Source of the DNA: an uncultured Bacilli bacterium | GTDB lineage: Bacteria; Bacillota_I; Bacilli_A; RF39; UBA660 | Length of the DNA stretch: 64,000 nucleotides | Assembly: GCA_934099115.1 (NCBI GenBank) | Contig: CAKOPK010000001.1 | Span: 95,966-159,965 of the forward strand | Reading direction: 5' to 3' | In this document: positions 29,199 through 37,969 of the stretch, piece after piece | Layout: every line of letters begins with the position of its first letter | Position numbering within the stretch: position 1 is the stretch's first letter | Made by a program: the position numbers and the translations under genes | The notes under the pieces: model-generated | The model's database searches: none | Told to the model about the DNA's origin: nothing | Seen by the model: only the letters and a program-made list of their open reading frames with translations

Positions 29199-29227
29199 TT
29201 GACTTCATTGTGTAAAAATATTATAAT
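29199..29227 (+). promoter_or_regulatory. SigA promoter of rpmH
   Basis: TTGACT at 29199-29204 and TATAAT at 29222-29227 with a 17 bp spacer, 35 bp upstream of the rpmH start codon. Confidence 0.85.
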
Positions 29228-29262
29228 TAAACCACTTGAAAAAATTTTAAGGAGGTGAAGAT

Positions 29263-29385
29263 ATGAAAAGAACATATCAACCAAACAATCGTAAAAAGGC
29301 AAAAAAACATGGTTTCTTTGCTCGAAAGGAAACTAATATTTTAAAAAACAGACGTAGAAAAGGTCGTAAAGTATTAGCTAGATAA
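29263..29385 (+). CDS. rpmH: 50S ribosomal protein L34
   Basis: 40-aa basic ribosomal protein beginning [18 protein letters not shown] and ending [11 protein letters not shown]. It is about four residues shorter than the usual 44, the gap falling in the middle (after FFARKET). Preceded by an AAGGAGGTG Shine-Dalgarno. Located at the origin ahead of rnpA, as in most bacteria. Confidence 0.96.
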   Translation: MKRTYQPNNRKKAKKHGFFARKETNILKNRRRKGRKVLAR

Positions 29386-29410
29386 CCACTTTTTTTAGTG
29401 GTATTTTTTT
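29385..29410 (+). terminator. Terminator/attenuator after rpmH
   Basis: ACCACT-TTTTTT-AGTGGT stem followed by A and seven T. It would limit transcription into rnpA, a common arrangement for the abundant L34. Confidence 0.75.
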
Positions 29411-29438
29411 GCTTTTCTATTTATACTGGAAGTGAATT

Positions 29439-29777
29439 ATGAAAAAATATCAAATTGTTAAGAAAAATACAGATTTTAATGATATAATTAGTACGGGTTC
29501 TTGTTTAAAAAATAAGTACTATTATATATATTATAAAGATAATGGACTTGATTTTCCAAAGTTTGGTCTTGCAGTTAGTAAGAAATGTGGTAATGCAGTT
29601 GAGCGAAATTTTATTAAGAGAAGAATTAGAATGATTATTGATAGTCATGAAGATTTGTTTCAGAATAAGAATTATATTATTATTCCGAAGAGGAATATAT
29701 TAGATTTTACTTATCAGAATATGGAAAAATATTTTGTTCAATTATTTTTAGAAAGGGAAAATAATGAAAAAAATTAA
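29439..29777 (+). CDS. rnpA: Ribonuclease P protein component
   Basis: 112-aa basic protein cofactor of RNase P, which matures tRNA 5' ends. The family signature is AVERNFIKRRIRMII, with KFGLAVSKKCGNAVERN before it. It overlaps the yidC start by 14 bp. SD GGAAGTG precedes the ATG. Confidence 0.95.
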   Translation: MKKYQIVKKNTDFNDIISTGSCLKNKYYYIYYKDNGLDFPKFGLAVSKKCGNAVERNFIKRRIRMIIDSHEDLFQNKNYIIIPKRNILDFTYQNMEKYFVQLFLERENNEKN

Positions 29778-30759
29778 AATTGGAATATTAGTTCTTGTAG
29801 TTAGTTTTTTGACAGCTTGTGGGAACAATAATTATATTATGGATGGAAAGAATCCTGTAGAATATGAACAAACAGGGCAAATATTACAAAAAGATATTTT
29901 ATGTAAGCCTGAAGATGAAGAGCTTGATAAATTATATCAGAAATATGCTTCACAAACTAAAATAAAATATGAAGAGTTACCTAAATGTGCTGATTTTAAA
30001 TTATCAAGTAATAAATCAGATGGTATTTGGGAAGGGATTTTTGTTAAGCCTTTAGCATTTTTTATTTTAAATCTTGGTTATATGATGAACAGTTTTGGTT
30101 TATCTGTTATTATAGTAGGATTACTTATCCGTTTAATATTGATGCCTATTTCAAGAAAAACACAAAAACAATCTAATAATATGAAAAAGGCACAACCAGA
30201 GCTTGCTCGTATTGAAAAGAAATATGCGAATAAGACTGATAATGAGGCAATGCTTGCGAAAAGCCAGGAAATGATGTTAGTTTATAAAAAGTATAATATT
30301 AGTCCTTTTGGTAGTTGTTTACTTGCTTTTATTCAACTTCCATTGTTCTTTGCATTCTTACAAGCTATTAATCGTACGCCTGCGATATTTGAGGATAAGT
30401 TTTTAGGTTTGACCTTAGGAAAAACTCCTATTGTGGGATTATTCCAAAACCATGAATGGGCTTATATTATTATTATTGCTCTTATCATATTGACTACTTA
30501 TTTATCATTTAAAAATGCTATGGCAGGAAATCAATCAGGTAGTCCAGAAATGGAAAGGCAAATGCAATTCATGTTTAAATTTATGATTATTATGATTTCT
30601 GTAGCTTCTTTATATTTATCTACAGCAGTTGCTTTATATTGGGTTGCTACAAATGGGTTTGTTGTATTACAAAATTTTGTATTTAAAAAATTAGATGAAA
30701 AAGAAGAAAATAAAAATGTTATCATTAAACCTAGTAAATCAAATAAGAAAGGGAAATAG
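29764..30759 (+). CDS. yidC: Membrane protein insertase YidC/OxaA
   Basis: 331-aa insertase of the Gram-positive (SpoIIIJ-like) type. Lipoprotein signal peptide ending LTAC (Cys20), an extracytoplasmic stretch, then the five-helix core with PLAFFILNLGYMMN, a cytoplasmic amphipathic loop (KKAQPELARIEKKYANK), SPFGSCLLAFIQLPLFFAFLQA and YLSTAVALYWVATN. The hydrophilic-groove Arg is seen in GLLIRLILMPIS. The C terminus is basic, fitting ribosome contact. Between rnpA and jag as usual. Confidence 0.95.
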   Translation: MKKIKIGILVLVVSFLTACGNNNYIMDGKNPVEYEQTGQILQKDILCKPEDEELDKLYQKYASQTKIKYEELPKCADFKLSSNKSDGIWEGIFVKPLAFFILNLGYMMNSFGLSVIIVGLLIRLILMPISRKTQKQSNNMKKAQPELARIEKKYANKTDNEAMLAKSQEMMLVYKKYNISPFGSCLLAFIQLPLFFAFLQAINRTPAIFEDKFLGLTLGKTPIVGLFQNHEWAYIIIIALIILTTYLSFKNAMAGNQSGSPEMERQMQFMFKFMIIMISVASLYLSTAVALYWVATNGFVVLQNFVFKKLDEKEENKNVIIKPSKSNKKGK

Positions 30760-30761
30760 TC

Positions 30762-31370
30762 ATGAATGTAGTAAAGGAAGTTGCTAAAACTAAAGAAGAA
30801 GCTTTAAATAAAGTATTGGTAGAATTAAATGCTCAACAATCAGAAATTATTTATTCTTTTAATGAGATAAAAGGGAGTTTTTTAAAAGGAATTACTTATG
30901 AATGTTCAGGTTTTTTAAAGTCAGAACTAATAGATTGTGCTTTAGATTTTGTAAAGAATATTATTAAAGGAATGGGTATTCAGGCAAATATTGAAGTTCG
31001 AAATGATGAAAATACTATTACTATGAAAATATATTCTTCTAATAATCCTTTATTGATTGGTAAAAATGGACAGAATTTAGATGCTCTTTCTACTCTTGTT
31101 AGGCAATATATTAGTAATATTACTTTTAATGGTCCTAGAATTATTTTAGATGTTGAAGATTATAGAGATAAACAAATTCAAAGATTAGAAAAATTAGCTA
31201 AAAATTTGGCGAGAGATGTTATTAAAACAAAGATAGATGTATCTATGGATAATATGAATTCTTATGAAAGAAGAATTGTTCATAGTGCTTTAGTAAGTTT
31301 TAAAAATATTAAAACGGAAAGTGTAGGAGAAGAGCCTAATCGTCATGTTGTAATTAAGTATCAAGATTAA
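30762..31370 (+). CDS. jag: RNA-binding protein Jag/KhpB
   Basis: 202-aa protein with a Jag N-terminal domain (VAKTKEEALNKVLVELNA), a KH domain (LIGKNGQNLDALSTLVRQYI) and a C-terminal R3H domain (MNSYERRIVHSALVSFKNIKTESVGEEPNRHVVIKY). KhpB binds many RNAs with KhpA and affects division and wall synthesis. It starts two bases after yidC. The trmE/mnmG/rsmG/noc/parAB genes that often follow are not in this window. Confidence 0.93.
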   Translation: MNVVKEVAKTKEEALNKVLVELNAQQSEIIYSFNEIKGSFLKGITYECSGFLKSELIDCALDFVKNIIKGMGIQANIEVRNDENTITMKIYSSNNPLLIGKNGQNLDALSTLVRQYISNITFNGPRIILDVEDYRDKQIQRLEKLAKNLARDVIKTKIDVSMDNMNSYERRIVHSALVSFKNIKTESVGEEPNRHVVIKYQD

Positions 31371-31384
31371 TTGGTACTTTTTTT
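31356..31384 (+). terminator. Terminator after jag
   Basis: AAGTATC / GGTACTT stem (one G-U) with a 10-base loop followed by a T run. It overlaps the jag stop codon. Confidence 0.7.
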
Positions 31385-31387
31385 CAT

Positions 31388-31416
31388 AAAAAAATTTATG
31401 TTTCAATAAACATAAA
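31388..31416 (-). terminator. Terminator of prmC operon
   Basis: On the minus strand TTTATGTTT-ATTG-AAACATAAA followed by a T run; the stem covers the prmC stop codon. Confidence 0.75.
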
Positions 31417-32112
31417 TCTATCTAAATTATTAAAGTCTTTTTCTACTATTATGTTAGACTCTGGATAATAGTTAAGAACTATATTTTTTATATCATTTGC
31501 AATTGTTGCACCTATCTCAAAAATAATAATACCTTTTTTATTTAATATATTTTTAGCTTCTTTTATAATTGCTTCATAAAATTCTAAACCATTATTATTT
31601 GCAAACAATGCTATTTGAGGCTCATATTTTGTTTCTAATGAGGTATATTCGTCTTTTTTAACATAGGGTGGATTACTTACTATTAAATCATATTTCTCTT
31701 TTATATGGTCATTTAAAACATCAATTTTAAAGAATTTAATATTTGCATTATTTTCTTTTGCATTTTCTTTTGCTAATGTAAGAGCAGGATTTGAGATATC
31801 ACAAGCATCGAAGCTTATATTTAGTTCTTTATTTAAAGTAATAGCAATACATCCACTTCCAGTACAAATATCTATTGCTTTTTTAATAACTTTCTTTTTT
31901 AGATATTTTATACTTTTATCTATTAATAGTTCTGTTTCAAATCTTGGTATTAAAACATTTTCGTTTACTTTAATTTTATAATTATAAAAGTCTACATATC
32001 CAATTAAATATTGTATTGGGTAATTTTTTTTTAAAAGTTTATAGGCTTCTTTTAAATCGCCTTTATAAGTTTCTTTTAAAAGTGTTAAATCTGCGATACC
32101 AATATTATTCAA
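31396..32112 (-). CDS. prmC: Release factor glutamine methyltransferase
   Basis: 238-aa SAM methyltransferase that methylates the GGQ glutamine of RF1/RF2. It shows PIQYLIGYVDFYNYKIKVN and the RFETELL (usually RPETE) element, SAM-binding AIDICTGSGCIA, and the catalytic NPPYV. About 40 residues shorter at the N-terminal helical domain than the family norm. It overlaps the prfA stop by 8 bp, so enzyme and substrate are co-expressed. Confidence 0.93.
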   Translation of the reverse strand: MNNIGIADLTLLKETYKGDLKEAYKLLKKNYPIQYLIGYVDFYNYKIKVNENVLIPRFETELLIDKSIKYLKKKVIKKAIDICTGSGCIAITLNKELNISFDACDISNPALTLAKENAKENNANIKFFKIDVLNDHIKEKYDLIVSNPPYVKKDEYTSLETKYEPQIALFANNNGLEFYEAIIKEAKNILNKKGIIIFEIGATIANDIKNIVLNYYPESNIIVEKDFNNLDRFMFIET

Positions 32113-33169
32113 AAGTTTCTCCTGCTAGTTTAAGTCTTAAATCTTCTGTTTGTAAAGCTTCAATAATTGGTTCTAATTCACCATCCATTACACGGTCTAG
32201 GCTCATAATTGAAAAATTAATTCGATGGTCTGTTACACGGTTTTGAGGATAGTTATAAGTTCTAATCTTTTCACTACGGTCTCCAGTTCCTATTTTACTT
32301 TTTCTAGCGGCACCTAATTTCTTTTCTTCTTCATTGCGCATTTCATCATTTATTTTGATTTTTAGCATTTCCATAGCACGCTCTCTATTTTTTAATTGGC
32401 TTCTTTCAATTTGACAAGTTACTACAGCTCCTGTTGGAATATGAGTTAATCTTACAGCTGAATTAGAAGTATTTACAGATTGACCACCGGCTCCACTTGA
32501 GTGGTATACGTCCATTTTTATATCTGCTTCTTTTAATACAATATTAGAAGTTACTATTTCTGGCATTACTAATACTGTTGCGGTTGAAGTATGAACTCTT
32601 CCTTGAGTTTCTGTTACTGGTACTCTTTGGACTCTATGACTACCACTTTCATATTTTAACTTTTTATATACATCTTCGCCTTTTATCATAATTTCTACTT
32701 GAGAATAGCCACCACTGGTACCTTCAATAGAGTGTAATTCTTCTATTTTCCAGCCATTTTTTTCTGCATAATAGGTATACATTCTGTATAAGTCACCAGC
32801 AAAAATATTTGCTTCATCTCCACCGGCAGCACCACGTATTTCCATGATAACATTCTTGCCATCATTTTCATCCTTTGGTACAAGTAATATTTCTAATTCT
32901 TTAGTAATTGTTTCTAATTTTTCTTTGTTTGTTTCTAATTCTAGGGTTGCTAAGTCTTTTAGTTCTTCATCTTTTAGTAAAGCTTTTGCTTCTTCAATTG
33001 CTTTGATTGTTTCTTTATATTCTTCGTATTTTTTTACGGTTTCTTCTAAATCACTGGATTCTTTGGATAATGTTTTTAATTTATTATAGTCACTAATGAT
33101 TTCAGGATTTGTTAATTCTTTTTGTAATTCGTTGTATTTTTCTAAAATTGTTTCTAATCTTTCAATCAT
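32105..33169 (-). CDS. prfA: Peptide chain release factor 1
   Basis: 354-aa RF1 that recognises UAA and UAG. The hydrolysis motif GGQ (SSGAGGQSVNTSNSAV), the codon-reading stretch (THIPTG, where RF1 has a PxT-type tripeptide), and RTYNYPQNRVTDHRI are present, with an N-terminal coiled-coil domain. Full length. First in the prfA-prmC pair. Confidence 0.95.
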   Translation of the reverse strand: MIERLETILEKYNELQKELTNPEIISDYNKLKTLSKESSDLEETVKKYEEYKETIKAIEEAKALLKDEELKDLATLELETNKEKLETITKELEILLVPKDENDGKNVIMEIRGAAGGDEANIFAGDLYRMYTYYAEKNGWKIEELHSIEGTSGGYSQVEIMIKGEDVYKKLKYESGSHRVQRVPVTETQGRVHTSTATVLVMPEIVTSNIVLKEADIKMDVYHSSGAGGQSVNTSNSAVRLTHIPTGAVVTCQIERSQLKNRERAMEMLKIKINDEMRNEEEKKLGAARKSKIGTGDRSEKIRTYNYPQNRVTDHRINFSIMSLDRVMDGELEPIIEALQTEDLRLKLAGETFE

Positions 33170-33210
33170 AATTTGTTTCCTTTCTAATCAATATTATAAC
33201 AAAAATCTAG

Positions 33211-33234
33211 AAAAAAACAAACATTAACTGTTTG
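33211..33234 (-). terminator. Terminator of rpoE
   Basis: On the minus strand CAAACA-GTTAA-TGTTTG followed by seven T, overlapping the rpoE stop codon. Confidence 0.7.
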
Positions 33235-33667
33235 CTTCTTCTTCGTCCATATCAATTACTACTAAATCATCTAAATCGTCATCTGGAATGTCATCGTCGT
33301 TATCATTTTCATAAAAGATATCTTCTTCTTGTTCTTCTTCTAATTCTGTAGGTTCATCATCTACTTCAGCGATAACCATTTCATCCTCGTCTTCATCAAC
33401 GATTACTTTTGGATTGTGATGTTCTCTTAAGTCCCAGGAACCATCTTCTAACATAATAAATCTTTTGTCTGTTGTTAATAATTCAAAGAAATCTGCTATT
33501 TTTGCTTCATATTCTTGTTCACTTAGTTCTAAGGCATTACAAACTTTTTTGAAAAGAATGTTTATTTTCATTTGTTTCTTTTCTTCATTTAAGATTGCAA
33601 AGGCAATATCATCATAATTCATTGCTTCTAATTCTTCTTTTGGTATATCACTTAATTTCATATTCAT
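33224..33667 (-). CDS. rpoE: RNA polymerase delta subunit
   Basis: 147-aa RpoE/delta protein of Firmicute RNA polymerase. A folded HARE-HTH N-terminal domain (residues 1-90, ending SWDLREHH) is followed by a highly acidic, disordered tail rich in Asp and Glu, the normal delta layout. It promotes RNAP recycling and promoter selectivity. Single gene with its own terminator; in B. subtilis it also lies near argS and ywiB. Confidence 0.93.
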   Translation of the reverse strand: MNMKLSDIPKEELEAMNYDDIAFAILNEEKKQMKINILFKKVCNALELSEQEYEAKIADFFELLTTDKRFIMLEDGSWDLREHHNPKVIVDEDEDEMVIAEVDDEPTELEEEQEEDIFYENDNDDDIPDDDLDDLVVIDMDEEEANS

Positions 33668-33778
33668 AATCTCCTTTTGTTAGTGTCAAGACATTATATG
33701 ATAGTTTTTGATTTTTGTGTAGTCCATTTCTAACTTTTGTAATTGTAATATTAAAAACTATATTTGTCAATTCTTAAT

Positions 33779-35530
33779 TTACATTTTTTCGGGAATATTT
33801 ATACCTAGAATGTTTAATAAATATAAATTGTTATTATAAATAATATTTGTGAGTGTTAACCATGATGTTTTTAAGTCTTTATTTTGCTCTGTTAGTACTT
33901 TATTTTCGGCATAAAAATTATTGTATAGATTGGTTGTTTTATATAAATATTCTGCGATTTCATTTAAAGAATAATTTTCATAACTTCTTTTAATAATTCT
34001 TTTTAAGTCTAGCATTGATAGGATTATTTTTCTTTCTGAGGCTCCTATTTTTGTTATTTCTTTAAATTCTATATTCTGTTCTTGGGCTTTTTTAAGTAAA
34101 GATTTCATTCTTAATGTAGAATATAGAAGATATGTTCCTGTTTTACCATTTAAGTCTGTAAATTTTTCAATGTCAAAATTATAATCGGTTGCTCTATATG
34201 GTAATAAGTCTGCATATTTAATTGCTCCGATAGCTATAGTTCTGGCAATTTGTTTTCTATTTTCGGTAATACTTTCATTTAATCTTTTTTCACATTCTTC
34301 TGTTACCATATCTAATAAATCGGATAAGGGCATAACTCCTCCATCTCTGGTTTTAAATGGTTTTCCATCTGGTCCATTCATTGTTCCAAAGCCGCTCCAT
34401 ATTAACTTTAACTCTGGTTTTATCATTTCACTTTTATAAGCTGCACGAAATACTTGAGTAAAGTGCAATTCTTGACGTTTATCTGTTAAATACCATATTT
34501 CATCAATATTAAATTTTTTTGTTCTTTCCCATATGGCTGCTAGGTCAGTTGTCTCGTAAGAAACAGCTTTATTACTTTTAATTAATATTAATGGAGGCAT
34601 TTCTAATTTATCACTATCTTCTTTAACAGGGATAACTTTTGCTCCTTCACTTTCTACAATTATGTTTTTACCATATAAATATTCCATCATTTCATCAATA
34701 TAGAAAGAATTATCACTTTCTCCTTCCCATAAGTCAAAATCTACATTTAAGTCTTTATATAGTCTTTTTACTTCTTTTAAACTAACTTCTACAATTTTTT
34801 TCCATAAAGAATAATAACCAATTTGTTTATTTTGAAGTTCATAATTAATTTTACGAGCATTTTCCATAATTTCAGCGTTTTCTTTGGCTTTGGTAGTAGC
34901 AATGGGATACAACTCTAATAAGTCTTCATTTGTAATATTAAATTCTACTTCTTCACCATTATAATCTGGTTTGAAGTATGCTAAATCGGGATATCTATTT
35001 TTAATTTCCAGTATAACCATTCCCATTGGTCTTCCCCAATCACCTAAATGGACATCAGCGATGGTTTTACAGCCTACTTTTTGACATAATCTTTTTAGAG
35101 CTTCACCAATATTTGCACTTCTTAAATGGCCTACATGTAAAACTTTTGCTACGTTTGGGCCACCATAATCTAAGAAAATGGTCTTATTTATTCCTAAATT
35201 ATAATTAATGGTGATGTCTTTATTGCTTTCATTCATAAAGTCAATTAAAAAAGTATCACTAAATGTTAAGTTTATAAAACCAGGACCTGCGACAGATACA
35301 TCTTTTAACTCTTCATATTCTTTTAATTTAGTAACTAATTCATTTGCTATTAAGACAGGATTTTTGTGATAATTTTTAGCTAGAGGCATTATTCCGTTAT
35401 ATTGATAATCTCCTAAATCTGGTCTATTTGAGGGGTTTAAAGTTACGTTTTCTACTTCATAGTCTAGTTCTTTTAGACTATTTTTTATTTTATTTTCTAA
35501 TTCTAATATTTTATATTTCATTTTGTTCAC
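33779..35530 (-). CDS. argS: Arginyl-tRNA synthetase
   Basis: 583-aa class I synthetase. It shows the N-terminal tRNA D-loop domain, the HIGH-type motif HVGHLRS (YGGPNVAKVLHVGHLRSANIGE region), the KMSKS-equivalent KPFKTRDGG, and the C-terminal anticodon-binding domain starting near AIKYADLLPYRATDYNFD. Length is typical. It overlaps DUF1934 by 20 bp, implying coupled translation, as in B. subtilis ywiB-argS. Confidence 0.95.
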   Translation of the reverse strand: MNKMKYKILELENKIKNSLKELDYEVENVTLNPSNRPDLGDYQYNGIMPLAKNYHKNPVLIANELVTKLKEYEELKDVSVAGPGFINLTFSDTFLIDFMNESNKDITINYNLGINKTIFLDYGGPNVAKVLHVGHLRSANIGEALKRLCQKVGCKTIADVHLGDWGRPMGMVILEIKNRYPDLAYFKPDYNGEEVEFNITNEDLLELYPIATTKAKENAEIMENARKINYELQNKQIGYYSLWKKIVEVSLKEVKRLYKDLNVDFDLWEGESDNSFYIDEMMEYLYGKNIIVESEGAKVIPVKEDSDKLEMPPLILIKSNKAVSYETTDLAAIWERTKKFNIDEIWYLTDKRQELHFTQVFRAAYKSEMIKPELKLIWSGFGTMNGPDGKPFKTRDGGVMPLSDLLDMVTEECEKRLNESITENRKQIARTIAIGAIKYADLLPYRATDYNFDIEKFTDLNGKTGTYLLYSTLRMKSLLKKAQEQNIEFKEITKIGASERKIILSMLDLKRIIKRSYENYSLNEIAEYLYKTTNLYNNFYAENKVLTEQNKDLKTSWLTLTNIIYNNNLYLLNILGINIPEKM

Positions 35531-35864
35531 TTCCTATTTCTAATTCAATTTTTAAAGGATTTTCTTGGCTTATTAATTTATATTCAATTAATATTTTATT
35601 ATTAGCATCTATATAGTTTATATACTCTATGGGGATATTTACATTTTGATTTACTTCTTTTAAAGTTAAAACACATTCTTGGAGATTTATTTTAAATATT
35701 GTTTCTAAGTTTTCTTTTATAAAGTTAAAGTTTTGCCGGTTAATCCTTATATTATCATTATCTGTATGAAATGTTAGAAAGTTATCTTCTATTTTACATG
35801 TAGTTATATTTTTAAATAATAAATCATCAGATTCGTAAGTACTTACTGTCAGATTATAGTTCAT
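35511..35864 (-). CDS. DUF1934 (YwiB-like) beta-barrel protein
   Basis: 117-aa cytosolic protein of the DUF1934 family, a lipocalin-like beta-barrel of unknown function. The family pattern is the N-terminal YESDDLLF strand region and the late YINYIDANNKILIEYKLIS segment. It is positioned directly ahead of argS, which is a conserved pairing and the main support. Confidence 0.78.
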   Translation of the reverse strand: MNYNLTVSTYESDDLLFKNITTCKIEDNFLTFHTDNDNIRINRQNFNFIKENLETIFKINLQECVLTLKEVNQNVNIPIEYINYIDANNKILIEYKLISQENPLKIELEIGSEQNEI

Positions 35865-35981
35865 AGTAATCCCTCATTTATTAGTTTTATTATACTAAAT
35901 AACTTTTAGAAATACAACTTAAATAAAAAAATGGCTATAATTAATTTATTTTGTTTCATATTAATAAAAGGGTGAGATAGT

Positions 35982-37937
35982 TTGCGTGTTTTAAGGTTTT
36001 TATTTAAGTTTAGTGTTTTTTCTTTCTTATCTTTTATTGTTATTATTATGGGACTGTATATTTATGCTTTTTTAAGTCCTAAATTAGAGCTTAGAACTGC
36101 AGGTCAGTATTATATATATGATGGGTCTGATACTTTATTATATCAGGGGAGTAGTACTAGCAAATGGGCTTCTTTAGAAGATATTAATTATAATTTAATA
36201 AATGCGGTAGTTAGTATTGAAGATAAGAATTTTTATGAACATCATGGATTTGATTATTTAAGAATTGCAAAAGCTATGTATTTAAATATTAAGAATAAGA
36301 AGATTACACAAGGAGCTTCTACTATTTCTCAGCAATATGTTAAAAATATTTATTTAGATTTTGCTTCTACTTGGGAAAGAAAAATTGAAGAAGCTTTCTT
36401 AACTTTAGAATTAGAAGTACATTATTCTAAAGATGAAATATTAGAAGGTTATTTAAATACTATTAATTATGGTCAAGGTAACTTTGGTATTGCTAATGCT
36501 AGTCGTTATTATTTTAATAAAGAACCAATAGATTTAACCTTAGAAGAAGCTTTAATTTTAGCAGGTATTCCTAATAGTCCTGGGTATTATAATCCGGTTG
36601 CTAATTATGATTTATCAATAAAAAGAGCTAAAATAGTTGGTAAGAGTATGGTTGCTAATGGTTTTATTACGGAAGAAACCTTGAATTCTTTATTTCAAGA
36701 AAAGATTTCTATTTATGGAAAAAGTAGTGAAGAAAATTTAGACATGCTTATGTATTATCAAGATGCTGTATTACAAGAACTTAGAAGTATTAAAACTATT
36801 CCAGAGGCTTTAATTCAGAATGGTGGTATTAAAATCTACACTTATTTAGATTTAGATGCTCAAGAAACTTTAGAAAAATCAATTTTAAATTATGTTAAAG
36901 AAGATAGTGAGTTACAATCTGCTAGTGTTATTGTAAATCCTAAAACAGGGGGAGTCATTGCTTTATCTGGAGGTATTAATTATGCTAGGAGCCAATATAA
37001 TAGGGCAACACAGGCTACTAGACAAGTTGGATCTGTTATGAAGCCATTCTTATATTATGGAGCTTTAGAAGAAGGTATGACTTCTTCATCTACTTTTAAT
37101 AGTCAATATACTAGTTTTACTCTAAGTAATGGTACTGTTTATTCTCCTAAAAATTATGGTAGTATTTATGCTAATAAACCGATTACTATGGCAGAAGCTA
37201 TTGCAGTTTCTGATAATGTTTATGCTGTTAAAACAAATATGTTTATTGGGGCTGATAAACTAGTAAATACGACTAAAAGAGTAGGTATTAAAGCTAATTT
37301 TCAAAGTGTTCCTTCTCTTGCCTTAGGTACTGGAGAGATGTCGGTTTTAGATTTAGCTAGGGGATATAATACTTTTGCAACTGGTGGATACAAAGAAGAA
37401 GTTTCTTTAATTCGAAAGATAGAGGATAGCGAAGGAAATATTTTATATGAAAAAAAAGAGAAATCTTCATTAGTATTAAATGAAAATTATACTTATATTT
37501 TAAATGAAATGCTTACTGGAACTACAAATGGTCAATTTTTGGATTATGCAAGACCTACAGCTTTAACTATTGCTTCTAAATTATCTCATAAATACGCGAT
37601 AAAAACTGGTACTACAGATACTGATTTTTGGATAGCAGGCTATAATTCAGATGTTTTAATGGTTACTTGGGTTGGCTATGATGATAATAGAAAGACTAAG
37701 CCTAATGATTCTTATATTTCTAAGAATATATGGGCTGATACGGTTCAGGAATTGCAAAAGGATAAAGAAGTATCATGGTATGAAACACCACCTAACGTTG
37801 TTGGAGTTATTTTAGATGCAGTAAGTGGAAAACAAACTAATAATACTAAAAAAGCTACTTTATTTTATTATGTTAAAGGCACAGAGAGTGCTTATACAGA
37901 TGTAGAGGCAGTTTTTAAAGAAGAAAAAGAAGAATAA
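35982..37937 (+). CDS. Class A penicillin-binding protein
   Basis: 651-aa bifunctional peptidoglycan synthase. N-terminal membrane anchor (SFLSFIVIIMGLYIYAFL), glycosyltransferase 51 domain with SIEDKNFYEHHGFD, GASTISQQYVKN and EGYLNTINYGQG, and a transpeptidase domain with SVMKPF (SxxK), SDN (AVSDNVYAV) and KTGTT. The start is TTG 35982 behind GGGTGAGA. Monocistronic. It could be the PbpF/PbpG sporulation type or a general PBP1; the sequence alone does not decide. Confidence 0.92.
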   Translation: MRVLRFLFKFSVFSFLSFIVIIMGLYIYAFLSPKLELRTAGQYYIYDGSDTLLYQGSSTSKWASLEDINYNLINAVVSIEDKNFYEHHGFDYLRIAKAMYLNIKNKKITQGASTISQQYVKNIYLDFASTWERKIEEAFLTLELEVHYSKDEILEGYLNTINYGQGNFGIANASRYYFNKEPIDLTLEEALILAGIPNSPGYYNPVANYDLSIKRAKIVGKSMVANGFITEETLNSLFQEKISIYGKSSEENLDMLMYYQDAVLQELRSIKTIPEALIQNGGIKIYTYLDLDAQETLEKSILNYVKEDSELQSASVIVNPKTGGVIALSGGINYARSQYNRATQATRQVGSVMKPFLYYGALEEGMTSSSTFNSQYTSFTLSNGTVYSPKNYGSIYANKPITMAEAIAVSDNVYAVKTNMFIGADKLVNTTKRVGIKANFQSVPSLALGTGEMSVLDLARGYNTFATGGYKEEVSLIRKIEDSEGNILYEKKEKSSLVLNENYTYILNEMLTGTTNGQFLDYARPTALTIASKLSHKYAIKTGTTDTDFWIAGYNSDVLMVTWVGYDDNRKTKPNDSYISKNIWADTVQELQKDKEVSWYETPPNVVGVILDAVSGKQTNNTKKATLFYYVKGTESAYTDVEAVFKEEKEE

Positions 37938-37969
37938 AAAATGTTGATAAATGCATGTTTATCAACATT
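37934..37969. terminator. Long-stem terminator between PBP and gpmI
   Basis: AATGTTGATAAA-TGCATG-TTTATCAACATT, a perfect 12 bp stem. The A run on its left gives a T run on the minus strand, so it is best suited to gpmI (whose stop codon it covers), and probably stops the PBP transcript as well. Confidence 0.75.
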
